From the NCBI RefSeq assembly GCF_000092645.1, contig NC_014165.1, forward strand, positions 806,001 to 870,000: 64,000 nucleotides of DNA, in the 5' to 3' direction. This DNA is from Thermobispora bispora DSM 43833 (GTDB taxonomy: Bacteria > Actinomycetota > Actinomycetes > Streptosporangiales > Streptosporangiaceae). The position numbers and the translations under genes were made by a program. The number at the start of each line of letters is the position of its first letter. Position 1 is the first letter of the stretch. Below are positions 1 through 8,969 of the stretch, in pieces. The notes beneath the pieces were generated by a model. It ran no database searches and was not told the origin of the DNA. It saw only the letters and a program-made list of their open reading frames with translations.

Positions 1-1730
1 TACTTGTAGTAGATCGGGCCGAGCTTGACGTGGTAGTTCTTCACCAGGTAGATCGCCACGGCGGCCGCGCCGATCAGCACCAGCACCGACAGGACCTGCA
101 CCCAGCGGCGCTTGAGGAAGTCGAACCACTCCGGCTTGAACATCAGACCGATGACGAAGAACGGCATGAGCCCGAAGAACCGGTCCATGCTGAAGTCACC
201 GGTCAGCTCTGAGAACCCGGCGAACAGGTAGACGAAGACCGCCATGGTCACCGGGAAGCGCATGCGTTTCCAGACGGGCGTGGAGAGCCGCCAGAACAGC
301 AGCGCGATCAGATACCAGTTGAGCCAGGCCGGATCGGTGATGGTCAGGCTCCACTTCTGGCCGAGGGACCAGCGGAGCAGCGCGTAGCCGACCTCGACGA
401 TCACATAGGGGACCAGGAACGTGTCGACCAGCTTGTTGGTCTTCGCGTTCGAGTTCCAGAAGTTCCTGGACAGGTAGCCGCTGATCATGACGAACAGCGG
501 CATGTGGAAGACGTAGATGTACAGGTAGGTCGCCCGGGCCGAGTCCGCGGCGAGGGTCGGGACCAGCGCGTGCCCGAACGGCACCAGCGTGATCAGCAGG
601 AACTTCGCGTTGTCCAGGTACGGGTCGCGCTTCTTCGCCGCCCGCGCCTTGGGCTTCTGCTGCGCTCCGCCGGCCGGTGCGCCGGACCGCTCCCGCTTCT
701 CCTCCCGCGGCCGATCGGCCTTGGCCGGGGGATCGGTCCTGCCGTCCGCCCACGCGGGGCGGGGCGGCGTGTGGACCGTGTCGGCCGGCCGGTCGAAGGC
801 CGTCTCGGTCGCGGTGGCGGCTGCGCCGCTCTGCCGCGGCCGCTGCCACGGGTCCCACGCGTCCGCCGCGGGCGCGTCAGCGGCGCCCGGCTCGTCGCGG
901 TGCCGGGACGGCTCCTGGGCCGGCCAATCGGTCCGGGTCCAGGATTCGGTGCGGTCGGGGTCCGGCCAGGAGGGCTCGGCGCGCTCGCGCTCCGCCCAGG
1001 AGCCCGTGCGCTCGGCCGCCGGGGAGGCCGGGGAGGCGTCGCGCTCGGCTCCCGGCCAGGAGGACGGCCAGGAGGAGGACTCGGTACGGCCGGGCTCCGG
1101 CCAGGGGGAGTCCGCCCACCGGGGCTCCGTCCGTCTCGGCTCGGGCCACTCCGGCCCGGCGGTGGCCGAGCCGGGGGCCTCGTGCGAGGCCGGACCGCGG
1201 AACGGGTCGTCGAAGGCGCCCGCGAATCCCGTGGCGGCCGTGGGGGCGTCCGGGCCGGCCGGCTCGTACCGGTCCCAGCCGCCGGTCGCGGACGGTTCCG
1301 GCCTGGATCTTCTGGGAGGCGCCGCGAAGTAGTCGAACCCCGACGACGGCTCCTGCGGCCGCTCGCCGGGCTCCTCTGCTGCGCGCCACCGCCGCCGGCT
1401 CGGTAACGGCGGTTTGTCCTGCGCGTCGGCCGCCGGGCTCGCCGCCGAGCCGCCCACCGTCTCCTCCCCGGTGGGGTGCGCCCCTGGCGGAGACCCCGGG
1501 GGGGATGGCTGCGGAGCGGGTGCCGGCTCCGCGGTCGCGGAACGGCCCTCCGGCGATCCGGTGGCCGATGCCGGGGAGCCGCCCGTCCCGGTCGCGGACC
1601 CGTCGCCGAACGGTCCGGTCCAATCCCCGGTGATGCGGTTGATCACTCCGGTGGGCGCGTCGTCGGCGTCAGAGGCGCCCTCGGACGGCGGTGTGACTGG
1701 AACCGGATTGTGATGGCGGGTGTCACTCAC
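1..1730 (-). CDS. Acyltransferase-3 family membrane protein (3' end outside window)
   Basis: The minus-strand frame is open from a GTG at 1728-1730 to the window edge, about 576 codons, so the C-terminus is missing. The first ~365 residues are a hydrophilic, disordered-looking region rich in Pro, Glu, Arg and Ser, with recurring tryptophan motifs such as SWPDPDRTESW and PWPEPGRTES. The membrane part then begins with KKRDPYLDNAKFLLITL and VPFGHALVP, the first helix and conserved His of acyltransferase-3/OpgC-type O-acyltransferases, followed by several hydrophobic helices (for example YLYIYVFHMPLFVMISGYL). Family knowledge says such proteins transfer acyl groups to extracytoplasmic glycans or lipids. 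The neighbours (LCP ligase, glycosyltransferases) fit an envelope glycan substrate; the exact acceptor is unknown. The start is chosen because it is the first GTG in frame and the upstream frame does not look coding. Confidence 0.8.
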   Translation of the reverse strand, partial: MSDTRHHNPVPVTPPSEGASDADDAPTGVINRITGDWTGPFGDGSATGTGGSPASATGSPEGRSATAEPAPAPQPSPPGSPPGAHPTGEETVGGSAASPAADAQDKPPLPSRRRWRAAEEPGERPQEPSSGFDYFAAPPRRSRPEPSATGGWDRYEPAGPDAPTAATGFAGAFDDPFRGPASHEAPGSATAGPEWPEPRRTEPRWADSPWPEPGRTESSSWPSSWPGAERDASPASPAAERTGSWAERERAEPSWPDPDRTESWTRTDWPAQEPSRHRDEPGAADAPAADAWDPWQRPRQSGAAATATETAFDRPADTVHTPPRPAWADGRTDPPAKADRPREEKRERSGAPAGGAQQKPKARAAKKRDPYLDNAKFLLITLVPFGHALVPTLAADSARATYLYIYVFHMPLFVMISGYLSRNFWNSNAKTNKLVDTFLVPYVIVEVGYALLRWSLGQKWSLTITDPAWLNWYLIALLFWRLSTPVWKRMRFPVTMAVFVYLFAGFSELTGDFSMDRFFGLMPFFVIGLMFKPEWFDFLKRRWVQVLSVLVLIGAAAVAIYLVKNYHVKLGPIYYK

Positions 1731-2049
1731 GGGGAAACGCCCTGCTATCTCTGGAGGCTAGGTTGACGGGCGGGGCTCGGTGCAGCCCCGCAGGATCTGG
1801 CCCACCTTTGGGACAGTAGCGAACTCGGCCCGGCGGATCAGAGGAATTGAGCCGACCGGGCAGGGCCGCCAGATGTTTCACCCTAACGTTCTTGTCAATC
1901 GCTGTCTTCCGTGGGATGAAACATCACCGCTGTGACGGGTGGGAAGAAAGGGTGCGTGCCGATGGCCGCCCCGCGCATGACCGGAACCCGGGTCCGGCCG
2001 GGGGCGCCGGGCGGCCGGCGGGCCGGGGCGCGGTGGCGCCCCGGCCCCG
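1731..2049. other. Intergenic region upstream of the acyltransferase
   Basis: No convincing gene. The stretch separates the LCP gene stop from the acyltransferase start, both on the minus strand, so it should hold the acyltransferase promoter. The only clear structure I see is the inverted repeat at 1872-1925, listed separately. Confidence 0.5.
1872..1925. promoter_or_regulatory. Inverted repeat GATGTTTCA / TGAAACATC
   Basis: GATGTTTCA at 1872-1880 is an exact reverse complement of TGAAACATC at 1917-1925, and the inner flanks (CC, GG) extend the similarity. The spacer is 36 bases. It lies about 140-195 bases upstream of the acyltransferase start and downstream of the LCP stop, so it could be a regulator site for the former or a stem in the trailer of the latter. 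No T-run follows on either strand. Confidence 0.4.
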
Positions 2050-3906
2050 TCAGGTCTGGCAGGGGTTGGTCTCGGTGGTCACCGCGTTGTCGCCGAGCTT
2101 GAGCGGGATCCGCACGCCCTTCCAGTCGCTGCCGATGATGAGCTGGATCACCGGGCCGGGCACCTTCCCCTTCGGCACCTCGGGCGACGGGGAGCTGGGG
2201 GTGAACGGCGTCACCGGACCGGTCGCGAGCCGCCCGGTCTCCGGGGTGACCTGGTTGAGCAGCTTGCCCGCGAGGACCTTCGCGTGGTCCCAGCCCTTGC
2301 CCTGGTAGCGGATCATCGTCTTGGGCTGGTCGGTGCCGTCGGGCCGGCGGGCGTCGCCGATCCCGACGACCTTGAAGCCCTGCGCGGAGAGCTCCTCGGC
2401 GACCTCGCGCGCCTTCCCGTTGATGTTGGTGCCGTTGAACACCTGCACCTTCACCTGGGAGGGCTTGGTCACCGTGGGCTTGCTCGCGCTCGCACTCGCG
2501 CTCGGGCTCGGCGACGGGGTGACCTCCGTGTCGCTCCGGATCGCCCGGAAGAGGTTCTCCGCGTCCGGCTGCTTCCACTGGACGCGGTTCTTGTCCGGCG
2601 GGTACGGCTCCCACGGGACGATCGTGGCCTTGAAGCCCTTCGCGGAGAGCTTGGAGGCGCTCTGCGCGATCTGGAGGAGCGTCTCGGTGTTGAGGGCGTC
2701 GTCCGTGGTCACCGACCGGGCCACCGCGGTGACGAGCCGGGTGAGCTTGTTGACGTCGGTGAGCATGGCGCTGCTGGTGGCCTTCTTCACCACCTGGGCC
2801 ATGAAGATCTGCTGGCGCTTGATCCGGGAGATGTCGCTCCCGTCGCCGATGTTGCGCAGCCGCACGTAGGCGAGGGCCTGCTCGCCCTTGACCACCTGCC
2901 GCCCGGCCGGGAGGTTCAGCTTCGACTTCCGGTCGTTCACCGGCTGCGGCAGGCAGATCTCGATCCCGCCGAGCGCGTTGATGATGTTCTTGAACCCGGT
3001 GAAGTCGACCTTGACGAAGTGGTCGATGCGGATGCCGGTGAGCGTCTCGATGGTGCGGCGCGTGCAGATCATCCCGCCTTCCGAGAAGGCGGAGTTGATC
3101 ATGCCGAGGTGCGCCGGGATGATCTGCCCCGTCCGCACGTTCCGGCAGGCGGGGATCATCACCATCGAGTCGCGGGGGAAGCTGATCAACGTCGCGGCGT
3201 CCCGGTTGGGGGACACGTGCAGCAGCATGATCGTGTCCGTGCGCTCGCTGTCGTTGACCATGTACTTGCCGTACTTCCGGTTCGCCCCGGCCCGGCTGTC
3301 CGACCCAACGAGCAGCACGTTGAGCGCCCCGGTCTGGTTGACCGGCCGGCTCTTGTCCAGTTCGTCGGTCGACTTCTCCCGGTCGATGAGGCCGACCGTG
3401 CTCCGGTAGACCTTGTACGTGGTGAGGGTGGCGAGCACCAGCACGGCGGTGAGCGCGATGCTGATCCAGCCGCCGATGCCCAGGCGCTTGCGGTCCCCGC
3501 CGCCTTTGCCGCGCCGCCGGGGCGGGGCGCCGGGGCCTCCCGGGGGCCGGCTCCGGTCGGCCGGCCGGGTGCGGTACTCCGCGTCCTCGTCCCCGCCGCG
3601 CGCCCGGCGGCCGCGCCGCGGGCGCTCCTCGCCGGGGTCGGTGTCCACCGGATCAGATCGTCTGCGCCGCCCGCCGGAGCGGTGCTCGAACGGCGGTTCG
3701 GGGGAGTCGTCTCGCCGCAGTGACCGCCGGCCACGCCCGTCGTCCCAGCCGAGATCGTCGTCGTAGCCGTGTGCGGCACGGCCGCCCCGTCTCCCGGTGG
3801 CGCGGTGGGAGGCGGCGGCCGCCTCGGCACGGCCCCAGACCCGCTGATCGGTCGGGGCGGGCGGAACCGGCTCGCCGTACGCGGCGGCCCGGCGGCGCTC
3901 GCTCAC
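2050..3906 (-). CDS. LytR-CpsA-Psr (LCP) family envelope ligase with LytR_C domain
   Basis: A 618-residue protein starting at a GTG. Residues 1-145 are a charged, Arg/Gly-rich cytoplasmic tail; one membrane helix follows at about 147-165 (WISIALTAVLVLATLTTYKV). The LCP domain begins near 195 with LNVLLVGSDSRAG and carries the conserved Asp/Arg pattern (NDSERTDTIMLLHV, ISFPRDSMV, GINGSAF-like MINSAFSEGG, PAGRQVVKGEQALAYVRLR). A C-terminal LytR_C domain is seen around KVQVFNGTNINGKAREVAEE. LCP proteins transfer polyprenol-linked glycopolymers to peptidoglycan (in mycobacteria, arabinogalactan). The start overlaps the stop of a short upstream ORF (GTGA), suggesting coupled translation. It sits in a cluster of glycosyltransferases and an acyltransferase. 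The family assignment is firm; the polymer it attaches is unknown. Confidence 0.93.
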   Translation of the reverse strand: MSERRRAAAYGEPVPPAPTDQRVWGRAEAAAASHRATGRRGGRAAHGYDDDLGWDDGRGRRSLRRDDSPEPPFEHRSGGRRRRSDPVDTDPGEERPRRGRRARGGDEDAEYRTRPADRSRPPGGPGAPPRRRGKGGGDRKRLGIGGWISIALTAVLVLATLTTYKVYRSTVGLIDREKSTDELDKSRPVNQTGALNVLLVGSDSRAGANRKYGKYMVNDSERTDTIMLLHVSPNRDAATLISFPRDSMVMIPACRNVRTGQIIPAHLGMINSAFSEGGMICTRRTIETLTGIRIDHFVKVDFTGFKNIINALGGIEICLPQPVNDRKSKLNLPAGRQVVKGEQALAYVRLRNIGDGSDISRIKRQQIFMAQVVKKATSSAMLTDVNKLTRLVTAVARSVTTDDALNTETLLQIAQSASKLSAKGFKATIVPWEPYPPDKNRVQWKQPDAENLFRAIRSDTEVTPSPSPSASASASKPTVTKPSQVKVQVFNGTNINGKAREVAEELSAQGFKVVGIGDARRPDGTDQPKTMIRYQGKGWDHAKVLAGKLLNQVTPETGRLATGPVTPFTPSSPSPEVPKGKVPGPVIQLIIGSDWKGVRIPLKLGDNAVTTETNPCQT

Positions 3907-3980
3907 CGCGGTCCTCGCCGAGCGAGGGCCGTCGGAGGAGCGGGCGAGCGGCGGAATTGGCCGAGGATTCGCTCGCTCAC
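3903..3980 (-). CDS. Short upstream ORF (25 codons) overlapping the LCP start
   Basis: A GTG at 3978-3980 is preceded by AGGAGGACAC, the best ribosome-binding sequence in this region, and opens a 25-codon frame (begins VSERILGQF) whose TGA overlaps the LCP GTG as GTGA. The first 11 bases of this ORF (GTGAGCGAGCG) recur at the start of the LCP gene 74 bases later. It may be a translational-coupling leader, or the remains of an older start now out of frame. No homology is recognised in the peptide. Confidence 0.45.
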   Translation of the reverse strand: MSERILGQFRRSPAPPTALARRGPR

Positions 3981-4168
3981 GTGTCCTCCTTGCCTGGTGA
4001 TCGCTGCCCGCGTTCTCGAGGTTAAATCAGGAGAACGCGCTGGGGTGCCGCGATCGGTCGTCGTGGCTGTGGGTACGCCGCAGCGCATGCGCCCGGCTCA
4101 GCGGGCGAGCATACCCAATGTGACCTTAAGCCTGTATTATCGCCATAAATGGCCAATAGCTAGATGAG

Positions 4169-5626
4169 CTATGCCTTGGGACGATGTATCGCGGCCAGGG
4201 CGGCGGCGAGGCAGGCCAGCGGCACGGCCGGCAGCACATACCGGTAGTCGAACTCCGCCGTCGCGGCCGGTGCGATGAGCAGCGCCCAGGCCGACGCCCA
4301 CGGCAGCCCCCACCGCGCGGACCTCGCCCGGCCCGCCACCGCGAGCACCGGGGGCACCAGGAGCACGCCGAGCAGCACCGCCCCGGGCAGCCTGACCAGG
4401 TCCTGGTAGGCCCGCATCACCCCGGCGTACGGCTCCACGATCCGCACGGTGATCGGACCCCGCTCGTACCGCTCCGCGAAGCGCTTGCCGACCACGGCCG
4501 GGTACCGGCCCGGCGGGGGCGGGGTGGTCTCCGGGAACTCGTAGTAGCCGTAGATCTCCGCGTCGGGGTAGACCGGCCGGCCCCAGGTGAACGTACGGCT
4601 CAGCTCGGTCAGGGTCGACCGGAGGTAGTCCCCCGGCTGGCTCCGGATCGCCAGCACCGCGAACCGCCCGGCGAGCGCGTCGGTCTCCCGGAGGAAGGTG
4701 ATCCCGGGCAGCTTGACCAGCGGCGACTCCGGGTTCCAGATGTACTCCTGCGAGGGCGGCCGCTCCTCGGGCGGCCGGCGGTCGCACAGCACGGCGAGGT
4801 CCGCCGGCGGCTTCATGATCGAGCAGTCCGCGAACGACATGGTCCGCGCGTAGAGGAAGACCCCGTTCGACCCGACGATGCCGATCCGGTGGTGGGTCGC
4901 GTAGAACCAGCCGCCGTAGGCCACGATCGGCACCAGCGCGGCGAGCGCGAACGCCCCGAGGAGCCGGGTGCGCCGGACCGCGCGGGAGCCGTACCGGAAC
5001 ACGAAGAAGGCGAGGACCGCGACGAGCGCGAGCCCGACCGTCCTCGTCAGCGCCGCCGCGGCGATCAGCAGGCCGATCGCCACCGCGCCGCCCTGGCCCG
5101 GCGGCCGCCACACCGCCAGGCAGACCGCGCTCGCGACGAGGAACATGAACAGGGTGTCGGAGACGAGCAGGTGCTCCAGCTCGATCTGGTAGGCGTCGAG
5201 CAGCACCGGGGCCGCGGCGAGCGCCCCCAGCCAGGCCCGGCCGCCCAGGCGGAGCACGGTGACGTAGACCAGCGCCCCGGTGGCCAGCCCGAGCAGATGC
5301 TGCGCGATCGCCACCGCGCCGAAGTCGTGCAGCGGCTCCAGCAGCCGGAGGAACATCGAGTACCCGGCCGGCCGGACGAGGTCCGGCCGCGGCCGCATCG
5401 CGGTCACCACATAGGTGTAGGAGTCGGGGAACCACAGGATCGGCCGGTACCCGGCCACGGTCACCGCCCGCAGCACCGCCCCGAGCCCGGCCACGGCGAG
5501 GAACCACCGGTGCCGGTGGGCCCACCGCCGCACCCGTTCCGGTAACGGCGCCGGGCGGGCCGCCCGTGCGCGCGCGGCGGTGCCGGTCCGCGCCCGCTGC
5601 CCCGTCCGCTCCTCGGCGACGTACAC
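4169..5626 (-). CDS. Multi-pass membrane protein, GT-C glycosyltransferase-like
   Basis: A 485-residue protein. After a basic N-terminus (RWAHRHRW) there are about nine to ten hydrophobic helices. The first extracytoplasmic loop contains WFPDSYTYV, an acidic-aromatic motif like the catalytic Asp loop of GT-C polyprenol-phosphate-sugar glycosyltransferases, followed by RPAGYSMFLRLLEPL. A long non-membrane segment (about 260-370) contains YPDAEIYGYYEFPE. The start GTG at 5624-5626 has a G-run (GGGGGG) just upstream. It is divergent from the next gene, another large membrane protein, and downstream of no obvious partner. I infer transfer of a lipid-linked sugar to an envelope acceptor; a purely hypothetical membrane protein is the alternative. 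Confidence 0.7.
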   Translation of the reverse strand: MYVAEERTGQRARTGTAARARAARPAPLPERVRRWAHRHRWFLAVAGLGAVLRAVTVAGYRPILWFPDSYTYVVTAMRPRPDLVRPAGYSMFLRLLEPLHDFGAVAIAQHLLGLATGALVYVTVLRLGGRAWLGALAAAPVLLDAYQIELEHLLVSDTLFMFLVASAVCLAVWRPPGQGGAVAIGLLIAAAALTRTVGLALVAVLAFFVFRYGSRAVRRTRLLGAFALAALVPIVAYGGWFYATHHRIGIVGSNGVFLYARTMSFADCSIMKPPADLAVLCDRRPPEERPPSQEYIWNPESPLVKLPGITFLRETDALAGRFAVLAIRSQPGDYLRSTLTELSRTFTWGRPVYPDAEIYGYYEFPETTPPPPGRYPAVVGKRFAERYERGPITVRIVEPYAGVMRAYQDLVRLPGAVLLGVLLVPPVLAVAGRARSARWGLPWASAWALLIAPAATAEFDYRYVLPAVPLACLAAALAAIHRPKA

Positions 5627-5787
5627 GTGCCCCCCTGCGTCCCGTGCTCGCTCCCCGGAGTACGCTACCGGTTCCCCGTACGGCCGGCCCCACCCTTCGG
5701 CGATCTTCCGGCCGGGGCGGCTACCCTCAGATCATCCCAACGAACCGAACCGAACGCAGATCCACCGGACGGCCGCCGGCGGGCCGG

Positions 5788-7890
5788 GTGCTCGCCGCGG
5801 TGTCGGCCGTGCCCGTGCTCGCCCTGAGCGGGTGGCTCCTCGCCGGGCTGCCGCTGCTGCTGCTCGGCCGGTTCCGCCCGCTGCCCATGGCGGTGCTCGG
5901 CGGCGGGCTCGCCGTGCTGCTCTGCCGGTACGCCCTGCGCCGCCTGCCGCCGATCCCCGGCGCCACGCCGCGGCGGACCGCGGCCGTGCTCGGCATCGCC
6001 GCCGCCTCCGGCGTCTTCAACGGGGTCCTCCACAGCGAGCAGCTCGTGGTGCGGCGCGACCCGGCCACCTACGCGCAGTACGCCATCTGGCTGGCCCGGC
6101 ACGGGTCGCTGCCCATCCCGGCGGGGGACTTCGGCGGCCCGGACCCCGCCCTGCACTTCGGCAGCATGGGCTTCTACGCCACCGCCGAGGGGGTCGTCCC
6201 GCAGTTCATGCCCGGCCCGCCGATGATCTACGCGATCGGCCACTGGATCGCGGGTATCCCCGGGCTGCTGCTCGTCCCCCCGGTGCTCGGCGCGCTCGCC
6301 GTGCTCACCTTCGCCGGCACCGTCGCCCGCCTCGCCGGGCCCCGGTGGGCGGCGCCGGCCGCGCTGACCCTCGCGGTCAGCCTCCCGCTGCTGTACACCT
6401 CCCGGACCACGTTCAGCGAGATCCCGTCGCTCATCCTGCTCTTCGGCGCGATGAGCCTGTGCGCGGACGCCCTCGCCGCGGCGGGGGTGCGCCCGCCCGG
6501 CGCCGCCGATCGGCGCGCGGACGCCGGCCCGGCCCACCCGGCGCCCGGGGTGGGCGCCCGCGCGCTCGCCGCGCTCTCCGGACTCGCCTTCGGGCTCGCC
6601 CTGCTGGTCCGGATCGACGGCCTGCGGGACGTGCTCCCGGTGCTCCCCTTCGCCGGGCTGCTCATCGCGCTGGGCCGGATCGCCCGGACCGGCGGCGCGG
6701 CCCACCCGCTCCTCCCCGCGGTGGCCCGGCTCGGGCCGCCCCTGCTCGCCGGGCTCGCCGCCGGGACCGGCTGGGGGTTCGCCGCCGGCCACCTGCTCTC
6801 CCGGCCGTACCTGGGCTACCTGTCCGACTCGCTCACCCCGCTGCTCGCCATCGCGGCCGGCGTGCTCGCGGTCACCGCCGTGGGCACGGCTCTCGCGCCG
6901 TGGCTGGTGGCCCGCTGCGGCGGCTCCCGGACCGTGCGCCGGATCGCCGGCCGGCTGCCCGGGCCGGCCGCCGCGCTCACCGTGGCGGTCGCCGCCGGGC
7001 TGGCGGTACGGCCGTGGCTGCACACCGTGCGCCGCACCCCGGAGAACGAGGCGGACCGGCTCACCGCGGCCTTCATCGAGGCGGCCCAGCGGGTCAACGG
7101 GCTGGATCCCGACCCCACCCGGCTCTACTACGAGCGTTCGCTCCACTGGGTGTTCTGGTACCTCGGCGTGCCCGCCGTCGCGCTCGCCGTGTTCGCCGCG
7201 GCCGTGCTCGCCGGGCGTCTCCTGCGCGGGCGGGAGTTCCGCTGGCTGCTCCCGTGGCTGATCATCTGCTGGACCACGGTCACCACGCTCTGGCGGCCGG
7301 CGATCACCCCCGACCACCCGTGGGCGTCGCGCCGGCTCGTCCCGATCGTCATCCCCGGGCTGATCCTGCTCGCCGTCTGGGGGCTGCGCCGGCTCCGGGA
7401 GGCCGCCCGGCGGTCCGGCCGGCCGGCCCGCGCGGTCACCGGGCTCGGCATCGTGCTGCTGATCGCGCCGGCCGCGATCACCTCGATCGGGACGGCCTTC
7501 ACCCCGGTCGGGCGGGGTGAGGCGGCCGCGACCGCCGGGCTCTGCGCGGCGCTGCCGCGCGACGCGGCGGTGCTGATCATCGAACGGGTGACCGGCGACC
7601 GGTTCACCCAGCTCGTGCGCGGGCAGTGCGGGGTGCCCGTCGCCCGGGTCGCCACCCCGGCGGGCACGGACGTCGCCTCCCCGGCCCACGTGACCCGGCT
7701 GGTGGGCAAGGTGCGCCGCCTCGGCCGGGTCCCGGTGCTGCTCGCCGCCGAGCCCGGCCAGCTCGCCCGGTACGGCCCGCCGGTCCGGGCGCTGCGGCTG
7801 CACACCCGCCAGGACGAGCGGTCCCTCACCGGCCCGCCGGACGGCACCTGGTCGCTCGTCTTCGAGGTGTGGCTCACCGTGCCCCGATGA
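5788..7890 (+). CDS. Large multi-pass membrane protein, GT-C glycosyltransferase-like
   Basis: About 700 residues with a dozen or more hydrophobic helices and a C-terminal soluble segment with two short hydrophobic stretches (AAVLIIERVTGDRFTQLVRG). Near residue 90 an extracytoplasmic loop holds VVRRDPATYAQYAIWLARHG, and later WASRRLVPIVIPGL, both typical of GT-C-like actinobacterial membrane proteins. The start is uncertain: GTG 5788 is the first start codon before the first helix, but it has only a weak G-rich ribosome site. A TACCCT box at 5722-5727 suggests transcription from about 5734, and the frame stays open upstream into sequence that does not look coding. It probably works with the divergent gene at 4169-5626 and the DPM-synthase-like gene downstream in lipid-linked sugar use; this is inference. 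Confidence 0.7.
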   Translation: MLAAVSAVPVLALSGWLLAGLPLLLLGRFRPLPMAVLGGGLAVLLCRYALRRLPPIPGATPRRTAAVLGIAAASGVFNGVLHSEQLVVRRDPATYAQYAIWLARHGSLPIPAGDFGGPDPALHFGSMGFYATAEGVVPQFMPGPPMIYAIGHWIAGIPGLLLVPPVLGALAVLTFAGTVARLAGPRWAAPAALTLAVSLPLLYTSRTTFSEIPSLILLFGAMSLCADALAAAGVRPPGAADRRADAGPAHPAPGVGARALAALSGLAFGLALLVRIDGLRDVLPVLPFAGLLIALGRIARTGGAAHPLLPAVARLGPPLLAGLAAGTGWGFAAGHLLSRPYLGYLSDSLTPLLAIAAGVLAVTAVGTALAPWLVARCGGSRTVRRIAGRLPGPAAALTVAVAAGLAVRPWLHTVRRTPENEADRLTAAFIEAAQRVNGLDPDPTRLYYERSLHWVFWYLGVPAVALAVFAAAVLAGRLLRGREFRWLLPWLIICWTTVTTLWRPAITPDHPWASRRLVPIVIPGLILLAVWGLRRLREAARRSGRPARAVTGLGIVLLIAPAAITSIGTAFTPVGRGEAAATAGLCAALPRDAAVLIIERVTGDRFTQLVRGQCGVPVARVATPAGTDVASPAHVTRLVGKVRRLGRVPVLLAAEPGQLARYGPPVRALRLHTRQDERSLTGPPDGTWSLVFEVWLTVPR

Positions 7891-8009
7891 CGCCGGGTCC
7901 CACGCTGCCGGAGGGCTGCGGCACGAGCGGGCGGCGGTGCGGGCCGCGCGGCGCCCCGGCGGGGCCGCCCAGGTCCGCCGGAGAATCCGTGGGACGCGGC
8001 CGGGCAGAG

Positions 8010-8015
8010 TACGCT
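8010..8015 (+). promoter_or_regulatory. -10 box (TACGCT) of a leaderless GT2 transcript
   Basis: TACGCT ends eight bases before the GTG at 8024, and no ribosome-binding sequence lies between them. This spacing puts the transcription start at or next to the start codon. Confidence 0.5.
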
Positions 8016-8023
8016 AGCCGGAC

Positions 8024-8953
8024 GTGACCACGCCTGACTCATCCGTACGCGGGGAGATGCCGGAAGAGAAGCCTTACGTGACGATCGTCCTGCCCTGCTA
8101 CAACGAGCAGGACCACGTCGTCAAAGAGGTCGAGCGCATCTGCGCCGCCATGGACGCGAGCGGCTACACCTACGAGCTGATCGCGGTGGACGACGCGTCC
8201 ACCGACGAGACGCTCACCCGGCTGCGCGAGGCGGCCCCGCGCTTCCCGCACATGCGGATCAGGGCGTTCCACCGCAACGGCGGCTCGGGGACGGCGCGGC
8301 GGATCGGCACCCAGGAGGCGCGCGGCGAGATCGTCGTGTGGACCGACGCCGACATGTCGTACCCGAACGAGCGCATCCCCGAGCTGGTCGAGATCCTCGA
8401 GAAGGACCCGTCGATCGACCAGGTGGTGGGGGCGCGCACCTCGGAGCAGGGCTCGCACAAGCTGCTGCGCGTCCCGGCGAAGTGGTTCATCCGCAAGCTC
8501 GCCGAGATCCTCGCCGGGGAGAAGATCCCCGACCTCAACTCCGGGCTGCGGGCGTTCCGGGCCTCGGTGGCGCGGCCGTACCTGCGGCTGCTCCCGCCCG
8601 GGTTCTCCTGCGTGACCACGATCACGCTGGCCTTCCTGTCGAACCAGCACGGCGTGTACTACCTGCCGATCGAGTACTCCAAGCGGGCGGGGAAGTCGAA
8701 GTTCAACTTCGTCTCGGACGCCTACCGGTACATCCTCCAGGTCCTGCGGATGATCATGTACTTCAATCCGCTCAAGGTGCTCATGCCGCCCGCGCTCGCG
8801 CTGGTCGGCCTCGGCCTGGTCAAGGGCGTCTTCGACGTGGTCCGCTACGGGTTCTACCTCACGAGCAACACCGTCGTGATCTTCCTGTCCGGGCTGCTCA
8901 TCGGCTCGCTCGCCCTGCTCGCCGACCTGATCGTCCGCTCCCGGGGGGATTGA
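8024..8953 (+). CDS. GT2 glycosyltransferase, dolichyl/polyprenyl-phosphate sugar synthase-like
   Basis: 309 residues. The GT-A domain begins with PYVTIVLPCYNEQDHV and contains LIAVDDASTDET (nucleotide-binding Asp), VVWTDADMSYPNER (metal-binding DxD) and IPDLNSGLRAFRAS, all hallmarks of DPM1/ArnC-type transferases that load mannose or glucose from a nucleotide sugar onto polyprenyl phosphate at the inner membrane face. Two hydrophobic helices at about 245-300 anchor it. The GTG start has no ribosome site but a TACGCT box eight bases upstream, so it is likely leaderless. A GT4 gene follows after 16 bases, probably the same transcript. Given GDP-mannose genes elsewhere in this window, polyprenyl-phosphate mannose is a reasonable product, but the sugar cannot be read from sequence. 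Confidence 0.88.
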   Translation: MTTPDSSVRGEMPEEKPYVTIVLPCYNEQDHVVKEVERICAAMDASGYTYELIAVDDASTDETLTRLREAAPRFPHMRIRAFHRNGGSGTARRIGTQEARGEIVVWTDADMSYPNERIPELVEILEKDPSIDQVVGARTSEQGSHKLLRVPAKWFIRKLAEILAGEKIPDLNSGLRAFRASVARPYLRLLPPGFSCVTTITLAFLSNQHGVYYLPIEYSKRAGKSKFNFVSDAYRYILQVLRMIMYFNPLKVLMPPALALVGLGLVKGVFDVVRYGFYLTSNTVVIFLSGLLIGSLALLADLIVRSRGD

Positions 8954-8969
8954 GCGTGCGAGGCCGCGG

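Noticed and set aside
5665-7803. A 712-codon open frame on the minus strand
   Set aside because: It is exactly opposite a membrane protein gene; its composition (Glu/Arg/Gly/Pro) is the normal antisense shadow of GC-rich coding sequence, and it has no domain.
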